Source: Solanum dulcamara
Taxonomy: Eukaryota > Streptophyta > Magnoliopsida > Solanales > Solanaceae
Assembly: GCF_947179165.1 (NCBI RefSeq)
Contig: NC_077237.1
Location: forward strand, 57,370,023-57,434,022
DNA: 64,000 nucleotides
Direction: 5' to 3'
Shown here: positions 10,853 to 22,606 of the stretch, piece after piece
How the letters are laid out: every line of letters begins with the position of its first letter
How positions within the stretch are numbered: the first letter of the stretch is position 1
Notes under the pieces: generated by a model
Told to the model about the DNA's origin: nothing
The model's database searches: none
Seen by the model: only the letters and a program-made list of their open reading frames with translations
Made by a program: the position numbers and the translations under genes

Positions 10853-13097
10853 TGTAACACCCCTTACTATTCTAGCCTAGATGAAGAGAACACCTAAGGA
10901 AAAACAAGAAGAATATACTGCCCAATGCCTATGAGTGGCACCTACAGTTCATAGGAGTCCCTACGGGTCATAGGTGTCCATTCATAGGCCTCCCTAATAC
11001 TTAGAAAGAATTTGAGATTCTTTCAAACCCACCTAACGAGTGGCTTTTATGACCCATAAGAGTTCATATGGACTGTAGATAAGGCTCGTAGGTGGGGGAA
11101 AAGAGACCTTAAGATTCTTGTGTGTAGGAACTTTCTTACGAGTTAGTAGGATGACTCGTAGATGGTCCTACGACCCATAGAAGTGGTCCGCATGTCCAGC
11201 TTCAGAAAGCCAGGATGAAGCCTAGCATCCTACGAGATGACCCTATGAACCATCAATAGATCTATGACTCATAGATGATTGGTCATAGATCCACTTACCA
11301 ATTTCCAGTAAGTCCCTATTTTGGACCATGGTACCTACGAGTGACCTTCTACGGTCAGTATCAGACCCGAAGCTAAATTTAATGAGGGTTAGTTTTTTCT
11401 TTTCCCACCTTTCCCAAACTTAACCCAACATATTTTAGGATAAAAATTAGTCCCTTATCAGTACCCAAAGAGGGTTTTTCTCTCATTAACACATAAAACT
11501 TTTGAGAGAATGAATTGGAGAGAAGAAGTAGAGCTAGGGTTCAAGAGTTTCAAGTAGAGTCTTTGATTTTCACATAAATCATCTTTGTTCCAGGTATGTA
11601 AGGCTATCAGAATATTGGATTAAGTTCTTCCTTGTTACCTACATGTTGATACAGTCATGTTAAGCTTTGAGTTTGAGTTGCAATTCCATCAAAGTAAATT
11701 CTTGAGTTGTTTATGCAAATCTCATTGAGTTATAACATATGTTTGATAATATTTTATTGAGTTGAGTTTTAAGATAATAGATTCATGTTTGCATTCACAT
11801 AAAACCTAGTTGACTCTTTTATTTAATTATTGTATGCACTACTTTGAGTTAATGAATTAAGTATTTTCATCATATACTCGAAAAAGAGTTTCAGCTTGAG
11901 TTGAGTTTGAGAAGCCTATTAATTAACATTTTGAGCATGAGTTGACTTGAGAAGTCTCTTAATTTATTTTGAACATGAGTATAAATACTTTTAAACATCT
12001 ATTTTGAGATTGAGTAGAGATGCAAATTCATATTTTTATGCATTCATTGAGTTGAGACCATATCATATAAAGAGAAGAGATGAATCAAGTTTTGAGCTAA
12101 GTCCAAAAGAGACTAAATGAGTTATTTGAGTAAATATTCTAACTTGAGTTATGATTATATAAAATGTATTTATGGAAGTAGTATTGAACACCAATTTGAG
12201 TAAGAGTATCGAACAACTCGAACCCCATAAACTACGTAGCTAGCATAGGATAGGATCATACCGTTCATTCGAGCGACTTCTCATTCCCTTAAAAGAGGAC
12301 TTTTATTGGATCTAGAGATGAGTTGTGTCCCTTACCCTAGCAAGGTATTGGGTGGCTGTGGCAAAGACAACAGTTCATTGTATCATCATATAACTCATAA
12401 GTGATGGTTGTCAATTAGAGAAACTCCTCAAGAGTAAGCTATTATATTTTCATATATTGAGTTACCTTTATTATTTTATGTCTTTTAAAGAATTGTCTCT
12501 TATTATATTGCATGCTTTATGGAGTTGAGCTATTTTCAGTTTTGAGTTTTGTTAGTTGAGTAAGTTTCCTTTGAACTATTTTACATATCGTACATTCCAT
12601 GTACTGACGTCATTTGACCTGTATTATTTCATGATTTAGACACACGTGATTGAAATCCTCAATAGGTGCACCGTTGAAGATCCAACTTTCTAACCAACTC
12701 TGGTGAGACCTCTTTGCATTCAGAGAAACTCTTGAGTCATTTACCTTCAGTCCTTCTATTTATTAGTTTGAGGTAGCCACGAGCCTTTCCTGGTACCTAT
12801 CTAAGAGTCAGTAGTTAGAGGCTTCATAGACTAGTCAGACAATGTTCAATTAATTCCTTTAAGTATATTTTGAAAACATTTGAGTTATTTCTCTTACATT
12901 ATTATATATTTGAGTTTTATGATTTAAACTGAGAGTATTAAGTTTGCATGTTTTATTATGCCCATATGAGTAAAAAAAAAACCTTCACGAGTTAACATCT
13001 CCCGCTTAATGAGTTAGCGAGGACAAGGGCTTGCTTGGGAACCAACAATGGTTTTTCAGTGCCGGTCACGTTTAGGGTGTAGACTTGGGGCATAAAA
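10853..13097 (+). repeat. LTR C
   Basis: About 2.25 kb, starting TGTAACACCCC after a polypurine-like tract and ending near GGGGCATAAAAA just before a good primer-binding site. The first 500 bp carry many copies of a CTACGRGTCRTAG-like word and its reverse complement (10930-11370), a dyad-rich U3. It does not visibly match LTR A except for general architecture and a GTACATTCCATGTACTGACG-like stretch near 12590. It is therefore both the LTR next to the pol of element A and the 5' LTR of the following gag C. No coding sequence is seen inside. Confidence 0.75.
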
Positions 13098-13100
13098 ACT

Positions 13101-13112
13101 TGGTATCAAAGC
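13101..13112 (+). other. Primer-binding site after LTR C
   Basis: TGGTATCAAAGC differs by one base from TGGTATCAGAGC, the site complementary to the 3' end of plant initiator tRNA-Met used by many Ty3/gypsy elements. It lies four bases after the LTR. Confidence 0.8.
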
Positions 13113-13313
13113 ACAGAGTTCAAGAGTCCTACGGTGTATATGAAGGTAAATCTAGTAGAGTCCTCCTTATAGGTGTGAAGTACACCACATCTATAAGATG
13201 GAGGCTATAGGACTTTTAAGAACTATTTCATTTCTTTCATATCCCCTTTCGTGCTATAGAGTTTAACTCTCTGAAATCTCCTTCTAATTTTTGCATTTCA
13301 CGATTTTCAGTAT

Positions 13314-13874
13314 ATGCCTTTCAAAAGAACTCTAAGTTAGAGGAACACTGCTAAGGATGAGATTTCAAAACCATCTGGAATGTAGACCCGGATCTGCGCC
13401 TGAGCTTCTAAGAATGAGAATGAGGTTGAGAATGAGATTCAGAAAGTTCCATAGACTATCCAGCGCATAATGACTTCTGAGGCTAAATTTAAGCTATCTC
13501 TATGCTCACCCAGTTAATGGCTTCACAATCTAGTCGCCAGAATACTCCGATGCCCAACTCTAGTTCTCAAGAGCCATCTATTGCTAATTGAATCCAAGAT
13601 TTCCTGATGCCGACTCCACTAGTTTTCATTAGTTCCAAACATGAGGAAGATCCTAAAAATTTTATCGATGATATGTGGAAAATCTTGAAAGCAATGCATA
13701 CAACAGAGATTGAGGGAGTCAACTTATCACCTACTAGATGAAAAGTGTTGAAATTTTTTGATACAACTAGTAGGATGCAAGTAGAGGTGAAGATGCTTAG
13801 ACTACATTCTAGGATGAGTTCGAGCATGATTCCTAGACCATTTTTTTTGTAAAGTTGAGAGAGGAAAATGTAGG
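13314..13874 (+). pseudogene. Truncated gag of element C
   Basis: ATG at 13314 opens MPFKRTLS then a stop, in the position of the usual gag start. Later pieces fit the capsid: a stretch near 13630-13690 corresponding to SKHEEDPKNFIDDMWKILKAM, and one near 13800-13870 corresponding to the DEFEHDFLDHFF...LREENV segment that precedes the capsid C-terminal domain. In-frame stops occur throughout. It is abruptly cut at 13874 by the X1 copy, and the rest of the element is not found in the window. About 200 bp of leader (13113-13313) precede it. Confidence 0.7.
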
Positions 13875-14500
13875 ATACTATAACCCTGTATCTCATTCTC
13901 TTTTGATTTCTAGGAAAATTTGGGCAGAGTTTCTTTTGTATTTCTCCCTATCTCATCACTTGCACCCAGGAAATACCAACAATGCCTCACTGGGCCAACA
14001 TATACATATATTCATATCATATCACATCCATACAAGGCTTTCACTGTTATCTCATATCGCAGCCACACAGGGCTTTCAATATTAATAATAGTATAAAATG
14101 ATGGACTTACCTCATATGTCAAACTCGAACTACGTCTGTCAGACTTTCCGTCTACTTTTCCTTTTAATTTTTGACTTTACATATCAATCATATTTCAATA
14201 CCTTACCTGGCACATATGTTTCTTGTCGTGGCTTACCTGCGTGCTTTGTAACTTTAAATGTCATCAGTCACTTTCTTCTATTGACGTTGTCGTTTTGCTA
14301 AAATCAGAGGTTAGTTATAAGGAATTTCACTTCCTATTACTTGATTCTATCGCACGATCTGAGATATGAAAAAAAAGGTAACATCTTAAATGTCCTGTAG
14401 GCTCCTGTTTATAGATGTGGCGTACAACACATCGATACACAAGACTCTACTAGACACGGTCTGTAGACACTCTGAGGATGAACTACTCTGATACCACTTC
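13875..14500 (-). repeat. 5' leader of minus-strand unit X1, with primer-binding site
   Basis: On the minus strand this directly follows LTR X1. A perfect PBS core, TGGTATCAGAG, lies at 14486-14496. The text after it (CAGAGTGTCTACAGACCGTG, TCTAGTAGAGTCTTG, then ACATCTATAAACAGGAGCC) is the same leader seen on the plus strand after the 5' LTR of H (38291-38400). No gag start is reached. The low-coordinate end (ATACTATAACCCTG) is the same base at which copy X2 ends (about 16716). Plus-strand open frames at 13855-14301 are shadows. Confidence 0.7.
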
Positions 14501-16253
14501 TATCATAACCCAACCACGTAGGTCGCGACTGGGGTCCGACCTGGATCCTTATACATACCTATCAGCTATAGTCAAGTTGAATTCACAATAATATGATGCT
14601 ACACAGAAAAACCCCAATGGGTCAAAATCATTTTCATGTACATATAGCCTCTTTCATTCGCACCGTATCATAAAAGGGAAAATGAGCCAACAAGGCTGCC
14701 ACAACATTAAACCATTTACAACGCGTCATATAGGCACAATTAAGACAACTTACATTTAACCAACATACATGTGACTACTGACCACTAAGAATAGTAACAA
14801 CTACATATGGAGGGATAGGGCCCCATCGTACCCCAAAATAAATATACATATACATTAGAAGATCAGCACCAAAAGGTAGGCTCCGGAATAGTGGAGCACT
14901 TTCGACATAGCTGAGTGGAAATCCTAAGCTGGAGAATCCCCGAAATGAATATTTCTACCTGTGGGCATGAAGCGCAGCCCCCCAAATAAAAGGGGTTAGT
15001 ACGATATATGTACTGAGTATATTAAGCATAACACAGCATAAACGAGATTATAACAGAATTAGGGATGCAGGAAACAAGTATAACATTTAATAAATCACTA
15101 CACCTGCATCTTATAAAATGAGGGCATGTATCTCATCCTCCTATATCGTATCCGGCCCACTATGATACTCGGTGTCATAAAGGTTTCATTAGGTTATCAT
15201 ATGCATATATGTGCGACGTACCCGACTATGTAGTGAGGAACTCGGTAAACAATTATGCTATCATAATAATCATATTATTATATATCGTACCGGGTCCTTT
15301 ATGGGACTCGGTAATACCCATCCCTTTAAGGGACTCGGTGAATGCTCATATCATCAAATATTATACTCGGCCCTTTATGGGACTCGGTCATACCTAGCCC
15401 TTCATAGGACTCGGTGAATAATTATGTCATCATATAATGTACCCAGCCCTTGATGGGACTCAGTCATACCCGACCCTTCATAGGACTCAGTGGAAGTTGT
15501 ATTAACAACATGTACGAGTGCAGTAGTGAGTCACCATATGCAATTAGCTCATCATTTGAGACTCGGTATAACAATCGTCATGAACTATCATTTGAGAATC
15601 AAAATGATCACCATCTCAAGTGTTCTGTAAATGCTATTAAGGGCCATATCAAACGGATTCTTAGAAATCATAGACTTGCATCAAGATAATGCTACACAAC
15701 TTATGAAATCAGAGACATTTATCATCACAGAGTCTTTAAAAATAGGAGCTTACGTACTCAGTCACTACTCAACATATAAAAGGCTCAAGGGTAGTAGTTC
15801 AACTACTTTAGGACTTCTAGCATTCACGAGCGAACATGAGTCAGGAGTTACGTCCAAAACTTATGAATGGAACCCCCCCAAACTCATATCATATATCAAT
15901 TCACTTACATTTAAGACATTCCAAAGGAAAGGAGAGATAGGATTTATGTATACTGCTTTTCCACATGGTGAAGACTTGAAAGGAAATAACTCAACTATTG
16001 TAGGAGTTTTCATATCAAGCAGTGGATAAGAATTATGAATCATACTTGGGGTTCTATGAATGGAATTACCCCCACATTTCATATATTTTACTGTGCTTTT
16101 ACTCAGCTCTTCTTTATAGTTCTCTTGCCCCACATCATATTGCAATCTCTACACGAACCTGAGTAGGTGCTTAGATCTGCCTAGCAAATGCCTTAGCATT
16201 GCCCCACCAGTCTTCATGCAGGCTCTAAATTATCTCTTACCTCATTCAATTGA
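14501..16253 (-). repeat. LTR X1 (minus strand)
   Basis: Minus-strand LTR whose 3' end reads ...GGGTTATGATA at 14501, next to the PBS. It contains CCC/GGG hairpin repeats of the type GGCCCTTTATGGGACTCGG at about 15160-15500. It is collinear with LTR X2. Homology between the two stops at about 16253, where X1 continues into an unassigned spacer. The 3' terminal 100 bp resemble family B and element H LTRs. The open frame at 15631-16029 overlies the repeat and shows no protein family. Confidence 0.7.
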
Positions 16254-16712
16254 TGTCAGGGCTCCCTTTGTCTTTTGCCTTCAATACTAGTCATGTCTCA
16301 ATAGTTTTGCCTCAAGCCATCTTATACTTCCCTTTGATATATCCAAAATATTGCAATCACCCTGTTGTTATTGAATTCTTATTGTTTTTATCAAGTAACC
16401 ACTTGATCTCACCCTTAACATACCAACATTCTTAGGTTGCATAACTATTCTTCTACAATTTGTACCAAATGCGTTCCATTTTAGTCATACCCTTTCCTGC
16501 TTTTGGCTTACTCTTCTCCACATATTTAATTGTACTGACACACAGTTACAGTCTATTTTGTCATACTTATTTCGCTTCCTTTACTTACTCTTAAGTTTTC
16601 TCATACCAATATTGACCTCCTCATTATCATTACAATCACTTCAGTAATTAACTTATTTCTCGAGGTTAGCCATACTCGTAGTTTAGTCAAATCTCATTTT
16701 TATTATGGAAAA
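16254..16712. other. Unassigned spacer between X1 and X2
   Basis: About 460 bp, AT-rich, with no recognisable protein, tRNA or repeat. It has no counterpart after X2, where minus-strand element D begins instead. It may be the 5' part of LTR X1 that X2 has lost, or the internal remnant of a short element. The sequence alone does not decide. Confidence 0.4.
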
Positions 16713-17341
16713 GGCATACTACAACCCTGTATCTCATTCTCCTTCGATTTCTAGGAAAATTTGGGCAGAATTTCCGTTGTATTTCTCCCTATCTCAGCAC
16801 CTATATGCAGGAAATACCAACAATGCCGCACAGGGTCAACATATACATATATTCATATCATATCACATCCACATAGGGCTTTCAATATCATATCATATCG
16901 TAGCCACACAGGGCTTTCAATATTAATAATAGTATAAAATGATGGACTTACCTCGTATGTCAAACTCGAACTACGTCTGTCAGACTTTCTGTCTACTTTT
17001 CCTTTTAATTTTTGACTTTACATGTCAATCATATTTAAATACCTTACCTGGCACATATGTTTCCTGCCGTGGCTTACCTGCGTGCTTTGTAACTTCAAAT
17101 GTCATCAGTCACTTTCTTCTATCGATGTTGTCCTTTTGCTAAAATTAGAGGTTAGTTATAAGGAATTTCACTTCCTATTACTCGATTCTATCGCACGATC
17201 TGAGATATGAATAAAAAGGTAACATCCTAAATGTCTTGTAGGCTCCTGTTTATAGATGTGGCGTGTAACACATCGATACACAAGACTTTACTAGACACGG
17301 TCTGTAGATACTCTGAGGATGAACTACTCCTATGTCACTTC
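16713..17341 (-). repeat. 5' leader of minus-strand unit X2
   Basis: Second copy of the leader at 13875-14500, nearly identical by eye (for example, both share the pair of about 20-base blocks at the low end and the region around 16940-17150). The primer-binding site is degraded (CTCCTATGTCAC at 17328-17339 on the plus strand instead of CTCTGATACCA). Confidence 0.7.
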
Positions 17342-18934
17342 TGTCATGACCCAACCCCATAGGCCGCGACTGGGGTCCGACTTGGATCCCCATATATATA
17401 CCTATCAGCTATAGTCATTGAACTCTAAATAATGTGATGCTACACAAAAAAACCCCAATGGTTCAAAATCGTTTTCATGTACATGTAGCCTCTTTCATTC
17501 GCACCGTATCATGAAAGGGCAAATGAGCCAACAAGGCTTCCACAACATTAAAACATTTACAACGCATCGTATACACACAATTTAGACAACTTACACTTAA
17601 CCCACATACACATTACTACAAACCTCTAAGAATAGTAACATCAACATATGGGGGGACAGGGTCCCCATCGTACCCCTGAATAAATATAATATACATTAGA
17701 AGATCAGCACCAAAAGCTAGGCTCTAGAATAGTGGAGCACTTGCGACATAGCTGAGTAGAAATCCTAAGTTGGCTGATCCTCAAAATGAATATCTGTACC
17801 TGCAGGCATGAAATGCAGCCCCCCGAAGAAAAGGGGTCAGTATGATACTTGTACTAAGTATATAAAGCATAACACAACATAAATGAGATTATAACAGAAT
17901 TAGGGATGCAGGAAACAAGTATAACATTTAATAACTCACTATACCTGCATCTTATAAAATGAGGGCATGTATGTCATCCTCCCATATCATACCCGGCACA
18001 CTATGGGACTCAGTGTCACAAAGGTTTCATTAGGTTATCATATGCATATATGTGCGTCGTACTCGGCCATCTAGTGAGGGACTCGATAAACAATCATGAT
18101 ATCATAATAATCATATCATCATGTATCATACCTATCCCTTCATGGAACTTGGTCATACCCATCCCTTTATGGGACTTGGTGAATGCTCATATCATCAAAT
18201 ATCATACCCAACCCTTTATAGGACTCGGTCATACCCGACCCTTAATGGGACTCGGTGAATAATCATATCATTATATATTATACTCGGCCCTTTATGGGAC
18301 TCGGTCATACCTGACACTTCATAGGACTCAGTGGAAGATGTATTAACAACATGGACGAGTAGAGTAGTGAGTCACCATGTGCAATTAGCTCATCATCTGA
18401 GACTCGGTATAATAATCATCATGAACTATCATTTGAGGATCAAAATGATCACCATCTCAAGTGTTCTCTAAATGCCATTAGGGGCCATATCAAATGGAGT
18501 CTCAAAATCATAGACTTGCATCAAGATAATGCTACTGTTACACCCCGTACTTTGATACCTTAGAATGCTTCTTAAACTTCTCAAGTTTCTGGGAAGGCTC
18601 TTAAGGTTCTTAAAAGTCGTTATATGAGTCGGATAGTTAATAATGCTATTAGATAACTCCAAGGAAAGGAGAACAAAATGCTTCATAATAAGGAAGATTG
18701 GAAATAGGGTTATAAAAATTCGAAAGGAGTTGGAGGCCGAGAAATGAGACGTAGGACTCGATTAACTCGCGTAAGCTACCAACTTGGAGGTCTTACGTAC
18801 TTAAGCTACTCGAGTGCGTGTTGAGACTAAGTAGCAAGGAATACATAGGCTCTTAAAGTGCGACGAAATTACAAACCCACGGAAGAGAAATAAGGAAACG
18901 ACACACCTACTTGAAGCAAATTGGTGACTCACCT

Positions 18935-19140
18935 ACTTGACACATGGCAGCACATGATAGGTACACATGGCATCTCAGGAAAGTGACACGTGGCATCAGG
19001 TGACACACCATGGGGTGGACCCCCACCTGCCACATGGCAACCATGGATTGGTTGCATAATTGAGGTGGCTGCCTAAGGGTGTGACACGTGTCACCCTTAG
19101 GGGATGACATGTGTCACTCTCCAAAAAGATATATATCTAT
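18935..19140 (+). promoter_or_regulatory. Putative U3 promoter of LTR B2
   Basis: Repeated CACATGGCA/CACGTGGCA words and the perfect palindrome GTGACACGTGTCAC at 19081-19094 with a central G-box CACGTG. TATATATCTA follows at 19130-19139. B1 has the same arrangement. Activity is not shown by sequence. Confidence 0.45.
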
Positions 19141-21008
19141 GTATGGATGACTATTAAGTCATTTTTAGCCAAAATCTTGAACAAAAATAGAGAGAAAAAC
19201 GTGGAGAAGAAAGCAAAGGCAGCCATGGTTTGGACAAACACTGCTGTTAGTAAAATGAGTATAACTCCTTGTATAAGGCTTCTTTTTAAGTGATTCAAGA
19301 TGTTTTGGAAATATATTTCATAGGGATATAACTTTCATTTAGACTCTACAACCCAGTTTTGATTTTCTCTCCTCAAAAAATGGTAGTGAAGCATGGGGGA
19401 GCTGCTGCCCAGATTGTGTTTTGGAAATCCTACACGGACAGCTGTGAGTATTTTGGTCATATATTTTCGTACAAAATTGCTGTAGGGGTAATTCAAAATT
19501 TTTTTCAACCTTGATACACATGTATATAACTTTCATTGAGGCCACAAATCCTTTTTCCCTCAATTACCCCTCCGAAATTAAGCGACAATATAAGATAGTG
19601 GGCTGTCCAGATTTCACATCTTGGATAGTTTTGGCGAGTTTGACAAGTTTAATGTAAGGTAAGGCCTTTACTTTTAAATTGGAGTTTATGGTATTTTTAT
19701 ATGGTGTATTACACCCCTTTTATGCTACTGGAATTTTAAGAATGTCGTAGAAATGCTCGACGTTCGAAATAAACTAAATTGGAATCGCTATAGTTAAATT
19801 GTCGTCGAAGGATAGTGTTGTTCGTGTGAGGTGCTGCTGCAGGGGTTTGATGTGTTGTTGCAGGGAATAAATATGTTATAATGTGGTTTAGGGTGCTTCT
19901 GGTTGAATCCACACGACCCCTCATTGCGTATAATGAAGGGCGTTACAAAATAAAGGCTAGACGCCCTATTGTGCTACCGCATTTTTGAATAAGTCGTTTG
20001 GAGTTTATGTTGTATATTGTTGGTGTGAATTGCTGTAGGTTGTTGTTGTTGGTTGGCTGTAGGTCTTAGGGACCAAATTGGAAATTTGTATAGGGAACAT
20101 TATAGGGGAGGTGCTGCCCAATTTTCATCGACGCCTTAGCGAATAACAGAACTAGTCGGGAAAACGACTAATGAAATAGATTCCATTAATACTAAGATGT
20201 AACCTAGGGTGATGGAAAGTAAAAGGGGTTGATATTCATACTACTTTCATGTTGAATAGGTTCAAAGGACGGCGAGGCAAGCGGGATAAGGAATAATTCA
20301 GACAAGGTATGTAAAGCTTTCTTTTGGCATGTTTTGGTATAAGTTCGTACAACTATCTTTCTTTCCTTTTGGCAATGTTTAGCCTTAAGTGGATTGTATA
20401 CGAAGTGCGGGGATAATTCCATTCTCAGAATTCCGAGTATGCCTCATAACCCCTATCCACTATTCAATAAAGTAGTTAAGCTTCCATTCGTCAAGTCTTC
20501 TATATGCTGAGAAGTAGTGTATGTAAAGTTATTCTTACTCTCTTTGATGTAAGTATTATATATATGAAGTTTGAATTTATTCCACTCTTCAAACTCTGAG
20601 TGTGAGTTAAGGCTCTTGTTCACTTCCTACTGATTAGAACTCCTGTAATTTCAAAGTTTCCATGTGATAGGAAATGGTACATGTAAAGCTTGTCTTTTCC
20701 TACTTCTAGAAAGACTAGACTAAAGGTACTATAGGACATGGATTTGGATATAGCCCCATTTATAGACTCTGGATGTAACTCGTGACTTGTACCCACTTTT
20801 GAATGATAAGGGCCTTGAAGTAGTTGAACTACGACCCTTAAGCCTTCTATAGGTTGAATAGTGTTGGAATGTGTAAGCTCCTATACCTAGGGGCTCTTGA
20901 ACATGCTGTATGGTGATATCTAAGGGATGTTTGATATGTTACAGAGTTTTGCGTGCACATATATGCATTATGATATATATATGGATTGGGTCGAACGTAC
21001 CTCGACAC

Positions 21009-21289
21009 ATTTTGCTATGTAAGGATCGGGTCGTACGTTCCACGACAGATTATGCATTATACAGATCAGGCCATCGTACCTCGGCAATATTATGCATTAT
21101 ACAGATCGGGCCGTCGTACATCGGCAATATTATGCATTATACGGATCGGGCCATCATACCTCAGCATTATTATGCATTATATGGATCGGTCCATCGTACC
21201 TCGGCATTGTTATATGATATACGGATCAGGCCGTAGTTCCTCGGCATTATTATATGATACATGGATCGGGTCGTCGTTCCTCGGTATAC
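21009..21289 (+). repeat. Tandem array of about seven 40-bp units inside LTR B2
   Basis: The word ATTATGCATTAT and its variants begin at 21049, 21089, 21129, 21169, 21209 and 21249, exactly 40 bp apart. Each unit also holds GATCGGGCCGTCGTACCTCGG or a close variant. It is spread in register over roughly seven units. Confidence 0.9.
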
Positions 21290-22606
21290 ACTTTCTATAT
21301 ACAAGGATCGGACTGTACATTCCACAGCGTTAATGGCATATATACACCTATCATGATAGATGATGTGTTTGTAATACCGAGTCCTCGAGTGGGCCGGATA
21401 CGGTATGTGATAGTGGTATACATGACTTTACTTTGTGAGATGCAGGTACAGTACCCTATTAAATGCTATACTTGGTTTCCTGCATCCCTGTTTCAGTTGT
21501 TATCTCAAGTTATGTTATGCTTATATACTCAGTACATGTATCGTACTGCCCCCCCTTTCTTTGGGGGGCTGTGTTTCATGCCCATAGATACAATACAGAT
21601 TTTGGGAGTCCACCAGCTCAGGATTCCACTCAACAAGTTTAGAAGAAGCTCCATTGATTTGGAGCTAAGTTTTGGTACCAAACCACCGATGTATATATTT
21701 GGTTACACAGGGGTATGGCAGGGGCCTGTCCCGTTATATGTTGTCGTTCCTATTCTTAGAGGTCTATAGACATGTATGTATGGGTTGTTCATGAATTTAT
21801 TTTGGCTGTGCCTTTATGGCACGTTGTAAATGTTATTACGTTATGGCAGCCTTGTTGGCTTGCATTCTCTTCCATGATACGATATGAATGAAAGAGGCTA
21901 CAAGTACACAAAAAAGTTTTAACTCATTGGGGTTTTTGTGAGCAGTATCGCCTCGCTCATAGTTCAATTTGACTACAGTCGACAAATACGTAAATGGGGG
22001 TCCAGGTCGGACCCCAGTCGCGGCCTACGGGGTTGGGTCGTGATAACTACACAGCTTATGCAATCAGAGACATTTATCATCACAGAGTCTTTAGAAATAG
22101 TAGCTTACGTACACAGTCACTACTCAATATATAGAAGGCTCGAGGGTAGTAGTTCAACTACTTTAGGACTTCTAGCATTTAGGAGCGAACACGAGTCATG
22201 AATTTTGTCCGAAACTTATGAATGGAACTCCCCTCCAAACTCATATCAAATATCAATTCACTTATATTTAAGACATTCCAAGGGAAAGGAGAGATAGCCT
22301 TTACGTATACTGCTTTTTAACACGTAGAAGACTTGAAAGGAAACAACTCAACTATTGCAGGAGTTTTCATATCAAGCAGTGGATAAGAATTATGAATCAT
22401 ACTCGGGGTTCTATGAATGGAATTACCCCCACATTTCATATATTCTACTGTGTTATTACTCAACTCTTCTTTCTAGTTCTCTTGCCCTACATCATATTGC
22501 AATCTTTACACGAACCTGAGTAGGTGTTTAGATTAGACTAGCAAATGCCTTATTATTGCCCCACTAGTCTTCATGCAGGCTCTATATTATCTCTTACCTC
22601 ATTCGA

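Larger units (their letters stand above)
18536..22045 (+). mobile_element. Solo LTR of family B (B2) with target-site duplication
   Basis: A 3510-bp LTR starting TGTTACACCCCG and ending GGGTTGGGTCGTGATA, with no internal gag-pol. It is flanked by GCTAC (18531-18535) and ACTAC (22046-22050), a 5-bp target-site duplication with one mismatch. The X1 copy shows the empty site (AATGCTACACAAC). A solo LTR of this kind normally arises by recombination between the two LTRs of a full element. Inside are a G-box/TATA promoter region (about 18935-19140), a purine-rich leader, and a 40-bp tandem array (21009-21289). Open frames such as 20910-21236 and 21254-21769 are products of the array or chance. Confidence 0.9.
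17342..22606 (-). repeat. LTR X2 (minus strand), split by solo LTR B2
   Basis: Second copy of LTR X. It begins TGTCATGACCCAACC at 17342 on the plus strand, which is the LTR 3' end read on the minus strand. It runs to 18535, is interrupted by B2 (18536-22045), and resumes at 22046 with the continuation seen uninterrupted in X1 at 15692. It ends at about 22606 against element D. Hairpin repeats lie at about 17990-18400. Removing the insertion gives a length like X1. Confidence 0.75.

Noticed and set aside
15631..16029. 132-codon plus-strand frame
   Set aside because: Lies in LTR X1, read against the LTR strand; the X2 copy has breaks (and the B2 insertion) in it, so there is no sign of selection.
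16254..16712. Spacer considered as a host gene exon
   Set aside because: No coding frame of note, no splice-site-framed similarity to any family; left unassigned.
20910..21769. Two overlapping open frames of 108 and 171 codons in LTR B2, the first with repeated peptide-like units
   Set aside because: They follow from the 40-bp array and adjoining LTR sequence, occur in several frames at once, and lie within a solo LTR; no protein family is recognisable.
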